64,000 bases of DNA from Chitinophaga qingshengii (GCF_014529935.1 NZ_JACVFC010000001.1:2914001-2978000); one strand, 5' to 3'. Counted from the stretch's first letter, positions 9,044-19,546 are shown. The notes: generated from the sequence alone by a model not told the origin. Numbers and translations are program-made.

Positions 9044-10414
9044 ATGAAAAAACTACTCCTTTTTCTGTTTGCGCTCTGCTATGCCACGCAAACAATGTTC
9101 GCACAAACATCCCACGACGAGCACATGAAATGGTGGCGGGAAGCCCGTTTCGGCATGTTTATCCACTGGGGGGTATACGCTCAGCTGGCCGGCAACTGGC
9201 AAGGACACCAGATAGGCCGCGGCGGTGAATGGATCATGAACCGCGGTAAAATATCAGTGGCCGATTATCAACAAGTGGCTAAATCATTCGACCCGGTTAA
9301 ATATGATGCGGAAGCCTGGGTGAAAGCAGCGAAAGATGCGGGTATGAAATACATCGTCATCACTGCCAAACACCACGATGGCTTCGCGATGTTCAAATCT
9401 GCTGCCAGCAAATGGAACATCGTAGACGCCACTCCTTATGGCAAAGACATACTCCAGCCACTGGCTGCTGCCTGTAAAAAATATGGCCTTAAACTGGGCT
9501 TCTATTACTCCCAGGCACAGGACTGGAACAACCCCGGCGGCGCCGCCGCACGAAAGGTAACTTCCGAAGGCTGGGCTAATCCCGATTCTGCTAAAATAGA
9601 CGCCTATACGCAGGCAAATACCGGCCACTGGGACCCGGCACAAACTTCCGCTACCATGGGCGAATACATCGATAAAGTAGCCGTGCCGCAGGTAAAGGAA
9701 CTACTTACCAACTACGGCGATGTGGCTGTACTATGGTGGGATACGCCGACCAACATGACGGATGAATACGCGAAAAAACTGCAGGCGGTATTATCGCTGC
9801 AACCTAATATCATTACCAACGACCGGCTGAAAAGACCCAACTTCCCCGGCGATTATAAAACACCGGAACAGAAAATTCCGACACAGGCAGAACTGGACGG
9901 CCGCGATTGGGAAACCTGCATGACCATGAACGGTACCTGGGGATATAAAAGCTACGACAACAAATGGAAAAGTACGGAAACGCTGATCAGGAACCTGATA
10001 GACATCGCTTCTAAAAACGGTAACTACCTGCTCAATGTTGGCCCGGATGCTTTAGGTCAATTCCCGCAACCCAGCATCGACGGACTGAAAGGTATCGGTC
10101 AATGGATGAAAGTCAATGGTGAAGCCATCTACGCTACCAGCGGCAGCCCACTGGAAGCACTGCCCTGGGGACGTTGCACTAAAAAAGTAAAAAACGGCAA
10201 CACCACCCTCTATCTGCATGTATTCAACTGGCCTGCTGACGGTAAACTGGTAGTGCCCGGCCTGAAAAATAAAGTGACCAGCACCCGGCTCCTCGCCGGC
10301 GGAAAAAAACTCAATGCCGCCACTACGGCTGAAGGCCTCGTGATCAACGTACCTGCACAGGCACCCGATGCTATCGCCACCGTTATTAAGGTAGAAACCA
10401 CCGGAACGCTTTAA
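9044..10414 (+). CDS. alpha-L-fucosidase, GH29
   Basis: A 456-residue exported glycosidase with signal peptide (MKKLLLFLFALCYATQTMFA). The family's opening WWREARFGMFIHWGVYA, the AKHHDGF motif and the strand VLWWDTP are all present; Asp233 in WWD is the expected catalytic nucleophile. It removes terminal alpha-L-fucose from glycans, probably in the periplasm. The length fits a bacterial GH29. It is the first gene of a rightward group with the GH28-like protein and SusC/SusD, which together look like one polysaccharide utilisation locus. A LacI-like operator lies 79 bases upstream. A hairpin in the 62-base gap to the next gene may lower downstream expression. Confidence 0.93.
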   Translation: MKKLLLFLFALCYATQTMFAQTSHDEHMKWWREARFGMFIHWGVYAQLAGNWQGHQIGRGGEWIMNRGKISVADYQQVAKSFDPVKYDAEAWVKAAKDAGMKYIVITAKHHDGFAMFKSAASKWNIVDATPYGKDILQPLAAACKKYGLKLGFYYSQAQDWNNPGGAAARKVTSEGWANPDSAKIDAYTQANTGHWDPAQTSATMGEYIDKVAVPQVKELLTNYGDVAVLWWDTPTNMTDEYAKKLQAVLSLQPNIITNDRLKRPNFPGDYKTPEQKIPTQAELDGRDWETCMTMNGTWGYKSYDNKWKSTETLIRNLIDIASKNGNYLLNVGPDALGQFPQPSIDGLKGIGQWMKVNGEAIYATSGSPLEALPWGRCTKKVKNGNTTLYLHVFNWPADGKLVVPGLKNKVTSTRLLAGGKKLNAATTAEGLVINVPAQAPDAIATVIKVETTGTL

Positions 10415-10420
10415 AAAAAC

Positions 10421-10454
10421 CAGGCGACGACTGATGAGACTTCGTTGTCGCCTG
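10421..10454 (+). terminator. intergenic hairpin, attenuator-like
   Basis: CAGGCGAC (10421-10428) pairs with GTCGCCTG (10447-10454), followed by TCTCTTTATTT. It lies inside the presumed operon, so it may act as a partial terminator or mRNA-stabilising structure. Confidence 0.5.
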
Positions 10455-10476
10455 TCTCTTTATTTCCACAACCGTT

Positions 10477-13440
10477 ATGAAATACTTCCTGTCACTTCAG
10501 CTTATCTACTGGCTGTTGAACGCCACTATGGTCAACGCTGTAGATAAATCCACCGTTATTGACATTACCCGCTACGGCGCGGTAGGCGATGGTAAAACGC
10601 TCAATACCACGGCTATACAAAAAGCCATCGATGCCTGCTCCGCCAAAGGAGGCGGACAAGTACGCGTACCTTCCGGCACCTGGCTGACCGGCACCCTGCT
10701 GCTTAAAAACAAGGTAATATTACAGGTAGATGAAAACGCTACCCTGCTGGGTAGCCCGGATATCAAAGATTACCAGGTGGTAGACGGTTTTAAGGATGGC
10801 CTTGGCCAACAAATGGGCTATGCCCTCATTGGCGCCATAGAAGCCACTAATACCGGCATCACGGGTAAAGGCACTATCGATGGGCAAGGCAAGCTGGTAA
10901 GAGCCTCCGGCGGCCATGAAAGACGCCCTTTCCTGGTACGTTTTGTTCGCTGCCACCAAATCAAGGTCGCAGATATTCATTTGCAAGGCCCCACTGCCTG
11001 GACCATGCATTTTTTCCATTGCACCAACATCTTAACGGAAAAAGTAACGATCAGAAGCCGCGGACTGGGTAACAACGACGGCATCGATATCGACTGCTGC
11101 GAAAAAGTCGTGATCCGCGATTGTGATATCGACAGCGGCGACGACGCCATCTGTTTTAAAACCACCAGCCCCTATCCCTGCCGGGATGTGACCGTCAGCA
11201 ATATCAAAATCAACACCGGAGAAGGCGCTATTAAATTTGGTACTGAATCGGCCGGTAATTTTGAGAATATACAAGTCAGCCATATCGATGTGGCATTTGC
11301 CCGCGAAGGCGGTATCAAACTGTTCTCCGTAGATGGCTCCCATCTCCGCAATATCCGCATCAGCGATGTGAAAATGGATAAAGTCAATATGCCCATCATT
11401 ATCCGCCTGGGCTCGCGGTTGAAGACCTTCCGCGAAGGCGATGCCAAACAAACAGTCGGCAGCATCAGCGATATCAGTATCAAAGATGTGAGCGTACAAC
11501 ATGGCACCTGGACCGGCATGCTCATCAGCGGCATTCCCGGTCATTATATCGACGGTATCTCCCTGGAAAATATCCGTATGAATATTCCCGGTGAAGGCAC
11601 CGCTGCCGATGCGCAGGTGAAACTGGAAGAAAGGGAAAATGATTATCCTGAAATAAAAATGTTCGGCAAACAGATACCAGCCTATGCATTGTATATCCGG
11701 CATGCTAAAAATATTCGTTTCCATAATGTCACCTATACCTGCGATCAGCTTGATGCACGCCCGGCAGTAATTGCCAATGATATTGCCGATGTACAGCTTT
11801 CACAATGGACACTGCCGGGCAATACCGGCAAAGAACCGCTGGTACGCATCGCTGATTCAAAAAAGGTGGAACTGAAGGCCATACGGCATCCTGCATCCCC
11901 GGTACGTTTCCTGCAACTGGAAGGCAACGCCCAACAGGTGACCGTGGATGGCGCCGTAGCCGCCGCCCCGCCGGTAGCACCGCTGTGGAAAGAATTTGTA
12001 GACGCACGTAAAAACAACACCATTCCTGCCCTACCTGATTTTTCCTATGCCGGCTATCATTTTTCAGAGAAACCCCTACCCGAACTTTCCGGGAGAAAGA
12101 AGTTTGATGTAACACAATACGGCGCCATCCCCAACGATGAACAGTACGACGACGAAGCTATACAACGCGCCGTAGAGGCAGCAGCAGCAAATCCCGGCGG
12201 TGGCATTGTGTTTTTCCCCAAAGGCAAATACCTGCTCGCCCCCGATGAAGACAATAAAAAACAAATCCTCATTACCAGCAGCAATATCATCCTGCAAGGC
12301 AGCGGCAGCCAGGAAGGCGGTACAGAAATTTATCAGGATAAAAAAAGACTCAACGACCGGCAATTCCTGTTTCGTCCGGCACAAAATAATCCACAACGCC
12401 TGACCACCATCACTGCCAATGCGCCCCGCGAAACCTTCACCGTACAGGTAGCAGATGCTGCGCGCTTACAACCCGGTCAGGATGTGGTCATACGGCATCG
12501 CAGTGAAGCCTATACGAAATGGTACTTCGATCCGTTGCCACTGAAACAACAGTGGACACGCCTCTTTGGCGACAATGGCGGCATGCAGGTACAGGAAATT
12601 CATACCATCGAAAAAATTAACGGCAACACGGTTACTTTTAAGAATCCACTGCACCTGGATATTCATTTGATTGAAGGGAAACCGTTTGAGCTGATGACCT
12701 ATAACAGCCTGGAAGAATGCGGTATCACCGGTATCCGTTTTTCCAGCAACTGGAAAAGTTACCCGGAAGATTTTGTACATCACAAAAATGAAATACACGA
12801 CTATGCCTGGGAAGCCGTGGGCATGGAATACGTCAAAAACAGCTGGATACGCGATTGTGTATTCCAGGATTGGAACGAAGGCGTAAATATCCGTGCCGGT
12901 TACCAGGTAACGGTGCAAAACGTCACCTTCCTCGGTAAAAAAGGACACGCTTCTGTACACGCCCGCACAGGATACGGCGTACTCATCAAACAATGTTATT
13001 TCAATGGCGCCCAACATCATGGCCCCGGTACGGGGTACAGCGCCGCCGGTACGGTGATTACACAATGTGCCTTAGGCACCGATCAAAATTTCGATAGTCA
13101 CTCCGGACAACCTTATGCCACCTTGTTCGACGACATTCGCGGTGGCGTGTTTTACAACCTGGGCGGCCCCGAACCGGGCCACCCGCATCACGGTAAACAA
13201 CTGGTGCTCTGGAATTTCAAACACAGCTCCGCAAAAGATCAGCATTATAATTTCTGGGATACGGAACGGCGTCGGAACTATACCATCGCAGCTCCCATCC
13301 TGGCAGGCTTTCAGGCGGATTCCAAAGTCACCGTGGAAAATGCAGGTATCAACGAACTGCCCGGACAGGCAGTGGCCCCTGCGTCCCTATTTGAAGCGCA
13401 ATTGGCATTAAGACTTTATGGTAAGGACATCACCCGTTAA
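10477..13440 (+). CDS. double beta-helix protein: GH28-like domain plus pectate-lyase-like domain
   Basis: A 987-residue exported protein with two right-handed beta-helix halves. The N-half (about residues 28-430) opens with ITRYGAVGDGKTLNT and has the GH28 core GKGTIDGQG, NNDGID (about 199) and SGDDAIC (about 219), so the catalytic aspartates are kept. The usual GHG motif is absent: the equivalent place reads GEGAIKFGTES (about 247). The C-half (about 540-985) restarts with FDVTQYGAIPNDEQYDDEAI and ends in a histidine-rich HPHHGKQLVLWNF stretch, resembling DUF4955-type pectate-lyase-fold proteins. It probably acts on pectin or another acidic plant glycan, and the operon order fucosidase-GH28-SusC-SusD supports this. 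The exact reaction of either half is not certain. Confidence 0.75.
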   Translation: MKYFLSLQLIYWLLNATMVNAVDKSTVIDITRYGAVGDGKTLNTTAIQKAIDACSAKGGGQVRVPSGTWLTGTLLLKNKVILQVDENATLLGSPDIKDYQVVDGFKDGLGQQMGYALIGAIEATNTGITGKGTIDGQGKLVRASGGHERRPFLVRFVRCHQIKVADIHLQGPTAWTMHFFHCTNILTEKVTIRSRGLGNNDGIDIDCCEKVVIRDCDIDSGDDAICFKTTSPYPCRDVTVSNIKINTGEGAIKFGTESAGNFENIQVSHIDVAFAREGGIKLFSVDGSHLRNIRISDVKMDKVNMPIIIRLGSRLKTFREGDAKQTVGSISDISIKDVSVQHGTWTGMLISGIPGHYIDGISLENIRMNIPGEGTAADAQVKLEERENDYPEIKMFGKQIPAYALYIRHAKNIRFHNVTYTCDQLDARPAVIANDIADVQLSQWTLPGNTGKEPLVRIADSKKVELKAIRHPASPVRFLQLEGNAQQVTVDGAVAAAPPVAPLWKEFVDARKNNTIPALPDFSYAGYHFSEKPLPELSGRKKFDVTQYGAIPNDEQYDDEAIQRAVEAAAANPGGGIVFFPKGKYLLAPDEDNKKQILITSSNIILQGSGSQEGGTEIYQDKKRLNDRQFLFRPAQNNPQRLTTITANAPRETFTVQVADAARLQPGQDVVIRHRSEAYTKWYFDPLPLKQQWTRLFGDNGGMQVQEIHTIEKINGNTVTFKNPLHLDIHLIEGKPFELMTYNSLEECGITGIRFSSNWKSYPEDFVHHKNEIHDYAWEAVGMEYVKNSWIRDCVFQDWNEGVNIRAGYQVTVQNVTFLGKKGHASVHARTGYGVLIKQCYFNGAQHHGPGTGYSAAGTVITQCALGTDQNFDSHSGQPYATLFDDIRGGVFYNLGGPEPGHPHHGKQLVLWNFKHSSAKDQHYNFWDTERRRNYTIAAPILAGFQADSKVTVENAGINELPGQAVAPASLFEAQLALRLYGKDITR

Positions 13441-13474
13441 CATGTAATCCATTTTATCAACAAAAACTAACGTT

Positions 13475-16400
13475 ATGAAATTCCAGATTCCGGGATGGTG
13501 CACCCATTCCCGCCAACTGCTTTCCATCATGATGTGCTGGTTCTTGTCTGTTTGCATATATACGTCACCGTTGTATGCACAGGAGAAGACCGTCAGCGTA
13601 AAAGGCCGGGTGACTTCCCAAACAGGAGAACCACTACCCGGCGCCAACATCGTGATAAAAGGCACTACCCGCGGCGTTACCACGCAGCCCGACGGCACTT
13701 TTAAATTAGATGTGCCTGCAAACGTTTTCATCAAAGTAACCTACACCGGCTTCATCGCCCGTGAACTCAAGGTGGAAAACACGGATATGCACAACGTCAG
13801 CATTTCCCTGGCGGTGGACAAAGGCGAACTGAACGAAGTAGTGGTAGTAGGCTACGGTACCCAAAAACGCTCCGATGTAACCGGCTCTATCACTTCTATC
13901 AATGCACAATCGCTCCGCGATATCCCCGCTGCCAACCTCACCTCCATACTGAAGGGACAAGGCGCCGGCATCGATATCCAAAAGAGCGGCGGTAACAGTA
14001 AACCCGGTGCTAAACCCACGATACTCATCCGCGGTACCCGCTCCCTGAAAGCCGGTAACTCACCTCTCTTCGTGGTAGACGGTATCCCTTACAACGGCGA
14101 TATCAACGACCTCAATCCGGATGACATCACTTCGGTAGACGTACTGAAAGATGCGTCTTCTACGGCTATCTACGGTTCCCGAGGCGCCAACGGCGTTATC
14201 CTCGTTACCACTAAACGCGGCCGCAGCGGCAAAGCAGTAGTCACCTACAGCGGTTATGCCGGCTTCGTAAAACCATCCGGCAAATACGACCTGATGAACG
14301 CCCAACAATACGCCGATCTGAAAAAATGGGCGTATTGGAACGGCACGCAAGACCCTCCACTGAAATACAGCGGTCCGGATGATCCGCAAATCCTCATCGA
14401 TGGCTTCGATGCGGAAGAAAGAAGACAACTCGCCAAAGGTAACAGCACCGACTGGCAGGACCTGATCTACAAAACCGGTATCATGACCAACCACCAGGTA
14501 GGTATTTCCGGTGGTAACGAAAAAACACAGTTCGCCGCCTCTGCCGGATATTACAAGGAAACAGGCGTTTATCCGGGCCAGGCTTTTGAACGCTTTACAA
14601 TAAAAGTGAGCGTGGACCATCAGATCAATAAAACCTTCAAAATAGGCGTCAGCTCACTCAATAACTTCTCTACTACTACCGGCGAAGGCGTAAACCCGAT
14701 GGGACAAGCCCTGAGAGCCAGTCCCATGGCGCCCGCCTACGACAGCACCGGCGCGGTGATCAACGACTTCCTCGCCGGCAGCCAAAAACAAATCTGGAAC
14801 CCGCTGGCCGATTTCCTTCCCGGCGCTACGGTGGAAAAAAGAAAACGGAATGGTACCTTCACCACGGCTTACCTGGATGTGAATATCCTGCCTGGACTGA
14901 AATACCGCTTCAATGGCGGCGCGGAAATCAAAAGCGATAACTACGGTAATTTCTACGCCAGCAAAACTACCAACAACCTCGGCAGCCTCAATACCAGCGA
15001 AAATAAATTCGGCTCCGAAGTCAACTACACCCTGGAAAACCTCCTCGTGTATGATAAACAGTTCGGTAAAGATCATCATATCAATTTCACCGGTCTGTAT
15101 AGTTTGCAGGAATCCCGCAGCCAGTCCAACAACTACAATAACAACACCCTGTTGTCTGACGACCTGCAATACTTCAATACCACCTACGGCCTTAACCTGG
15201 CCGGCAGCGGTTCCGAAAACAAATGGGATATCGTGTCTTACATGGGCCGTCTGAATTACAGCCTGAAAGACCGTTACCTGCTCACACTCACAGCCCGCAG
15301 CGATGGCAGCTCCCGGCTCGCGCCAGGCAATAAATTCAAAGGATTTCCTTCTGCAGCAGTAGGCTGGATTATCAGCAACGAAAATTTCATGCGGGAATCC
15401 AAAACTTTCAGTAACCTGAAACTCCGCGCCAGCTATGGCCGTACCGGCAATACCGCCATCAATCCCTATCAGACATTGGGAGCACTGAAAGGTATTAACT
15501 ACAACTACGGCTCTACCAACGTTACCGGCGTATTTATTAATACCGCTCCCAACCAGGCTTTGCAATGGGAATACACCACTACCGCCAACCTGGCTGTGGA
15601 CTTCGGTTTGTTCAACAACCGTATCACCGGTAGCGCGGAAGTATATTCCGCCCAAACCAGCAACCTGCTGTTACCACTGCACCTGCCCGGTACTTCCGGT
15701 ATCCCCGGCGATGTGCTGGTAAATGTGGGTAAAACACAAAACAGGGGTATCGATCTGCATGTGGCGACCGTTAACATACAAGGCAAAGGCGCCGGCGATT
15801 TCACCTGGACGTCGGATGTTAACTTCTTTATCAACCGGGGTAAAATCACGGAGCTGTACAACGGCATTCAACAGGATATTTCCAATGGATGGTTTGTTGG
15901 TCAGCCTATCGGCGCTATCTACGACTACCAGCGCATCGGCATCTGGCAGAACACCAAACCGGATTCCCTGCTGGCACAACGTTATGGTCAGAAGGTAACC
16001 GGCAACTCCTCTGTAATAGGCACTATCCGCGTGAAAGACGTGAACAACGACAGTACTTTCAGTGACGCTGATAAAACCATCGTTGGTTCTCCGCAGGCGA
16101 AATGGGAAGGTGGCATGACTAACCGTTTCAGCTACAAAGGATTTGACCTCACCGTGGTGGTGTATGCCCGCATCGGCAGTACGCTCAACAGTAAGCTGTA
16201 TGGTGGCGGTTTTGCCAACACCTTCCAGGGTAACTACAACAACCTGAACGTGCCTTACTGGACACCTTATAACAGCGAAACCTATTTCCCGAAACCCAAT
16301 CAGTCCAGAACACAAACACAATACAACTCCACACTGGGTTACTTCGATGGCAGCTACCTGAAAATAAGGACGCTCAGCCTGGGTTACAATGTGCCGGGTT

Positions 16401-16582
16401 CTTTTGTACAGAAACTGAAAGCCAGATCGCTGCGGGTATACGTTACCGCGCAGGACCCGTTCATTTTCTTCTCCGAATACCGCAACAAATACCATGGGGT
16501 AGATCCGGAATCTGCCGGCAATATCAATGCAGACACACCGGCTACCTGGTCCATGCTCTTCGGTGTAAACCTTACTTTATAA
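13475..16582 (+). CDS. SusC/RagA-type TonB-dependent outer-membrane transporter
   Basis: A 1035-residue outer-membrane importer. After the signal peptide (ending near YAQEK) comes a carboxypeptidase-D-like domain (VKGRVTSQTGEPLPGANIVI), the SusC TonB-box region (ELNEVVVVGYGTQKRSDVTG), the plug domain with IRGTRSLKAGNSPLFVVDG and ASSTAIYGSRGANGVILV, and a beta-barrel ending in the aromatic-poor WSMLFGVNLTL. It should import oligosaccharides with the SusD partner that follows after 19 bases. It lies 34 bases behind the GH28-like gene, so the four genes are probably one transcript. The start is chosen at the ATG that gives a complete signal peptide. Confidence 0.95.
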   Translation: MKFQIPGWCTHSRQLLSIMMCWFLSVCIYTSPLYAQEKTVSVKGRVTSQTGEPLPGANIVIKGTTRGVTTQPDGTFKLDVPANVFIKVTYTGFIARELKVENTDMHNVSISLAVDKGELNEVVVVGYGTQKRSDVTGSITSINAQSLRDIPAANLTSILKGQGAGIDIQKSGGNSKPGAKPTILIRGTRSLKAGNSPLFVVDGIPYNGDINDLNPDDITSVDVLKDASSTAIYGSRGANGVILVTTKRGRSGKAVVTYSGYAGFVKPSGKYDLMNAQQYADLKKWAYWNGTQDPPLKYSGPDDPQILIDGFDAEERRQLAKGNSTDWQDLIYKTGIMTNHQVGISGGNEKTQFAASAGYYKETGVYPGQAFERFTIKVSVDHQINKTFKIGVSSLNNFSTTTGEGVNPMGQALRASPMAPAYDSTGAVINDFLAGSQKQIWNPLADFLPGATVEKRKRNGTFTTAYLDVNILPGLKYRFNGGAEIKSDNYGNFYASKTTNNLGSLNTSENKFGSEVNYTLENLLVYDKQFGKDHHINFTGLYSLQESRSQSNNYNNNTLLSDDLQYFNTTYGLNLAGSGSENKWDIVSYMGRLNYSLKDRYLLTLTARSDGSSRLAPGNKFKGFPSAAVGWIISNENFMRESKTFSNLKLRASYGRTGNTAINPYQTLGALKGINYNYGSTNVTGVFINTAPNQALQWEYTTTANLAVDFGLFNNRITGSAEVYSAQTSNLLLPLHLPGTSGIPGDVLVNVGKTQNRGIDLHVATVNIQGKGAGDFTWTSDVNFFINRGKITELYNGIQQDISNGWFVGQPIGAIYDYQRIGIWQNTKPDSLLAQRYGQKVTGNSSVIGTIRVKDVNNDSTFSDADKTIVGSPQAKWEGGMTNRFSYKGFDLTVVVYARIGSTLNSKLYGGGFANTFQGNYNNLNVPYWTPYNSETYFPKPNQSRTQTQYNSTLGYFDGSYLKIRTLSLGYNVPGSFVQKLKARSLRVYVTAQDPFIFFSEYRNKYHGVDPESAGNINADTPATWSMLFGVNLTL

Positions 16583-16601
16583 ACCTTCAAAATTGTGCGT
16601 G

Positions 16602-18311
16602 ATGAAAAAAATATGGCTCGCTGCCGGCATATTTACAACCGCTTCTCTATTGGGAGGTTGCAGCAAAATGTTGAACGAAACACCCCGGTCCGTACTGGTA
16701 CCGGATTTCTATAAAACGGCCCAGGGCGTAAACGCCGCACTGGACGCCTCTTACGCAGGTACCCGTACCATCTGGGGCTGCGAAGATTATTTCTCTATGA
16801 CCACACCCGGCACAGATGAATTTAAAAGAGGGAATGATGGCAACCAGAACTTTATGACCTACGATCCGGGCCTGTTGCCCAGCGATGGTAAGTTCAAATC
16901 GCAATGGAATAACTGTTACACCTATATCAACACCTGTAATGCGGTGATACAGTTTGCACCGGATGCTCCTAATCTTGCCGATGATATCCGCAAAAAAGCG
17001 ATCGCAGAAGCCAAGTTCCTGCGGGCCAACTATTATTTTGTGCTGGTACAGCTTTGGGGAGATGTGACCCTCAGCAAGTCCTTTATTTCCGGGCCGGTAA
17101 CTTCCGCCAACCGCGATCCTTTAGCGACCGTATATGAGGCGATCATTACCGATCTGAAAGAAGCGATCCCGGACCTGGCGCCAGGCCCTAAGGGTATCGA
17201 TGCCGGCCGCGCTAACGCAGCCGCTGCCAAACATGTACTGGCAAAGGTATACCTGACCCGCGCCGGTAGTAAGGCCGCCAAACCGACCGATTACCAGGAT
17301 GCGGCTGCCACCGCCATTGATCTGCTCACTACCGCGCCATCACTGGGTATTAACCTGTTGCCCGATTTTGGTAACGTATTCGCGGAAGGCAATGAAAACA
17401 ATGCGGAAGTACTGTGGACCGTACAACACACCGCCAGCCTGTCTTACAACGGTTCTCCCGGCCAGGACAACCGTACGCCGGACAATATGCTCGTACACCT
17501 GTTTGTGCCACAGTATGAAAAAATAGATGGCATGACCCGCAACATCCATGATGGCCGTCCGTATATCCGTACCGTGCCTACCAAATGGCTGATAGATACG
17601 GCTTTCGCAGAACGTAAAAACGATACCCGCTACGGCAAAAGTTTCCAGACGGTATGGTTCTGCAACAATGCCAGCAGTATCCCGGTATGGCCTAACCCGC
17701 TGCCAGCAGGCGCTCCGGCGGGCGCCGCTCCCGGCAAACCCAAAATGAAACTGGGCGATACCTGCATCTATATGCCACCAGGTAAATTCACCGATGCACA
17801 GATTGCGGCATCTCCGTATACGCTCATACCGTCCAACAAGTATTCCATCAAAATGTCGCCGGCATTGTCCAAATACATCGATACCAAACGTTCCGACATG
17901 AACGCGCCTTCTATCCGCCCCCTCATTGCTTACCGCCTCGCGGAAACATACCTGGTAGCGGCAGAAGCGCTGCTGCAAAGCGGTCGCGCCGGCGATGCCG
18001 TGCCTTATGTCAATGCGGTGAGAGAAAGAGCGGCGTACCCTACCGGCGACAAAACCAAAATGGATATCACAGCGGCAGATCTCAACCTGGATTTTATCCT
18101 CGACGAACGTTCCCGTGAACTGGCCGGCGAAAATGTACGCTGGCTGGACCTCGTGAGGACCGGTACCCTGCAGACACGCTTGCTGAAACATTGCGACGAC
18201 AACGCCCGCATTAATTTCAAATCTCCCAAACACTTGCTGCGCCCCATTCCGCAAGACCAGATAGATGCTACTACTACCGGAACACCTTACCCCCAGAATA
18301 CCGGCTGGTAA
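16602..18311 (+). CDS. SusD/RagB-type surface glycan-binding lipoprotein
   Basis: A 569-residue lipoprotein with lipobox LLGGC near residue 20 and an acceptor cysteine followed by SKMLNETP. The C-terminal half has the family signatures RPLIAYRLAETYLVAAEALLQ and DLNLDFILDERSRELAGE, and it closes with HLLRPIPQDQID and a PQNTGW end. It forms the lid over the SusC partner and selects the glycan. I start at the ATG at 16602, not at the upstream in-frame TTG (16593), because the lipoprotein signal begins there. It ends the PUL; a strong terminator follows. Confidence 0.95.
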   Translation: MKKIWLAAGIFTTASLLGGCSKMLNETPRSVLVPDFYKTAQGVNAALDASYAGTRTIWGCEDYFSMTTPGTDEFKRGNDGNQNFMTYDPGLLPSDGKFKSQWNNCYTYINTCNAVIQFAPDAPNLADDIRKKAIAEAKFLRANYYFVLVQLWGDVTLSKSFISGPVTSANRDPLATVYEAIITDLKEAIPDLAPGPKGIDAGRANAAAAKHVLAKVYLTRAGSKAAKPTDYQDAAATAIDLLTTAPSLGINLLPDFGNVFAEGNENNAEVLWTVQHTASLSYNGSPGQDNRTPDNMLVHLFVPQYEKIDGMTRNIHDGRPYIRTVPTKWLIDTAFAERKNDTRYGKSFQTVWFCNNASSIPVWPNPLPAGAPAGAAPGKPKMKLGDTCIYMPPGKFTDAQIAASPYTLIPSNKYSIKMSPALSKYIDTKRSDMNAPSIRPLIAYRLAETYLVAAEALLQSGRAGDAVPYVNAVRERAAYPTGDKTKMDITAADLNLDFILDERSRELAGENVRWLDLVRTGTLQTRLLKHCDDNARINFKSPKHLLRPIPQDQIDATTTGTPYPQNTGW

Positions 18312-18333
18312 GCGTTTCAATTGTTGTAATCAC

Positions 18334-18375
18334 GGAAAAGGCTGTATCAAAAATTGATACAGCCTTTTCCTTTTT
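18334..18375 (+). terminator. intrinsic terminator of the fucosidase/SusCD operon
   Basis: A perfect 17-base stem (18334-18350 with 18354-18370, arms GGAAAAGGCTGTATCAA and its complement) with a 3-base loop is followed by TTTTT. Confidence 0.93.
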
Positions 18376-18499
18376 ATAGGACAGTAACAAACAATCATTT
18401 TAAAAATATGCGTAAACTATTCAAGATATTGTTTTTGTTAATTAAAATAAAATATCATTTGTAAATTTATCCCACGAACTAATTAACTCATTTCAACCT

Positions 18500-19546
18500 A
18501 TGAAAAAACTGATATTGATTGGAGCTGCGTTGACATTGACAATTTTTGCATGCTCCAAAAAGGATGACAATAGCAACCCTCCTCCTGACCCCATCACCAA
18601 ACCCTACAATGCCTCTTCACTGACGGCTGCTTCTGTTGCCAGCCGCGGCACCATTGTAAAAGGTGCGCTCCCTGCAGCCTCTGCGACAGCAGATGCTCCT
18701 GTCCTGTCCGCAACAATCGCGGCAGATACTTATAGCGCTGTAGCCGGTCGTTACCTGGTCATTCCTGTACCGGTAGAACAAGGCAGCATCGTAAAAGGTG
18801 CATATGTACAATTCGAGGGTGCTGATGCTTACTTTAATATAGACTTCAGCAAACCTGCCGGCGGCCGTATCGCTAACCAGAGATCTATTTTTGGCCGTGA
18901 CATCTATGGAAATTTCAACGATTCTGCCGTGATAATCAAAGTTCCTGCTGATGTATCAAACGGTGTTGTAAAACTGTTGATCTCCGTTTATAATGCCGCA
19001 GGTAAAATCAGTAAAAGTGTTACCGTAAGTGCCAACCTCTTTAATACCGCAGCTAGCACCGACTCAAAAGCGTTGTCCGGCAAATGGAAAATGAGCAGGC
19101 TCAATGAGGCGGATGGTAAATGGATAAACCCATATGTGGCTGATTCCAGCCGTAGTTTCTACGTCTGCAACAACGGCACGCTCGCTTTTGCCAGCGACCC
19201 TACTGCACCGGGAGCCGTTAATCTGGTGCAGTCTTACTGGAAAACCATAGAGGAATATATGGAGTTGAATGCCAATGGCAGTGCTAAATCTGTTTACTTC
19301 GACTCTAGTTACCAGCTCAATTTAAGCTCCTGTAATAGCCGCTCCTACAACGGTTATGCAGATCGTGGCAGTGAAGATCTGTCCTGGTATTATGATGGCA
19401 CTGCTAAAAAAATATATATCATCAGCGATATCATCAAACAAAGCACCAAAGACTTTTATTTGGTGATCGCAGATGTCAAACTGGAAAATGGAAAGCTCAT
19501 CGTCACAGAGGAAGATGGCTATGCAACAGAATATACAAAAGAGTAA
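18500..19546 (+). CDS. hypothetical lipoprotein with lipocalin-like C-terminus
   Basis: A 348-residue lipoprotein: the signal MKKLILIGAALTLTIFAC ends in an acceptor cysteine at residue 18, followed by a SKKDD linker with several prolines. Residues about 30-190 form a beta-rich region without a motif I know. Residues about 195-348 start with LSGKWKMSRLNEADGKW, continue with alternating strands (LAFASDPT, YMELNANGSAKSVYF, LSWYYDGTAKKIYII) and resemble the lipocalin-like domains common in Bacteroidota lipoproteins. The SKKDD after the cysteine fits export to the outer membrane. It has its own terminators on both sides, so it is probably a single-gene unit. Function unknown. Confidence 0.7.
   Translation: MKKLILIGAALTLTIFACSKKDDNSNPPPDPITKPYNASSLTAASVASRGTIVKGALPAASATADAPVLSATIAADTYSAVAGRYLVIPVPVEQGSIVKGAYVQFEGADAYFNIDFSKPAGGRIANQRSIFGRDIYGNFNDSAVIIKVPADVSNGVVKLLISVYNAAGKISKSVTVSANLFNTAASTDSKALSGKWKMSRLNEADGKWINPYVADSSRSFYVCNNGTLAFASDPTAPGAVNLVQSYWKTIEEYMELNANGSAKSVYFDSSYQLNLSSCNSRSYNGYADRGSEDLSWYYDGTAKKIYIISDIIKQSTKDFYLVIADVKLENGKLIVTEEDGYATEYTKE

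Noticed and set aside
14654..15655. 333-codon open frame on the minus strand inside susC
   Set aside because: It runs antisense over a clear SusC gene, has repeats of Val/Gly/Ala typical of mirrored codons and no recognisable domain; a shadow.
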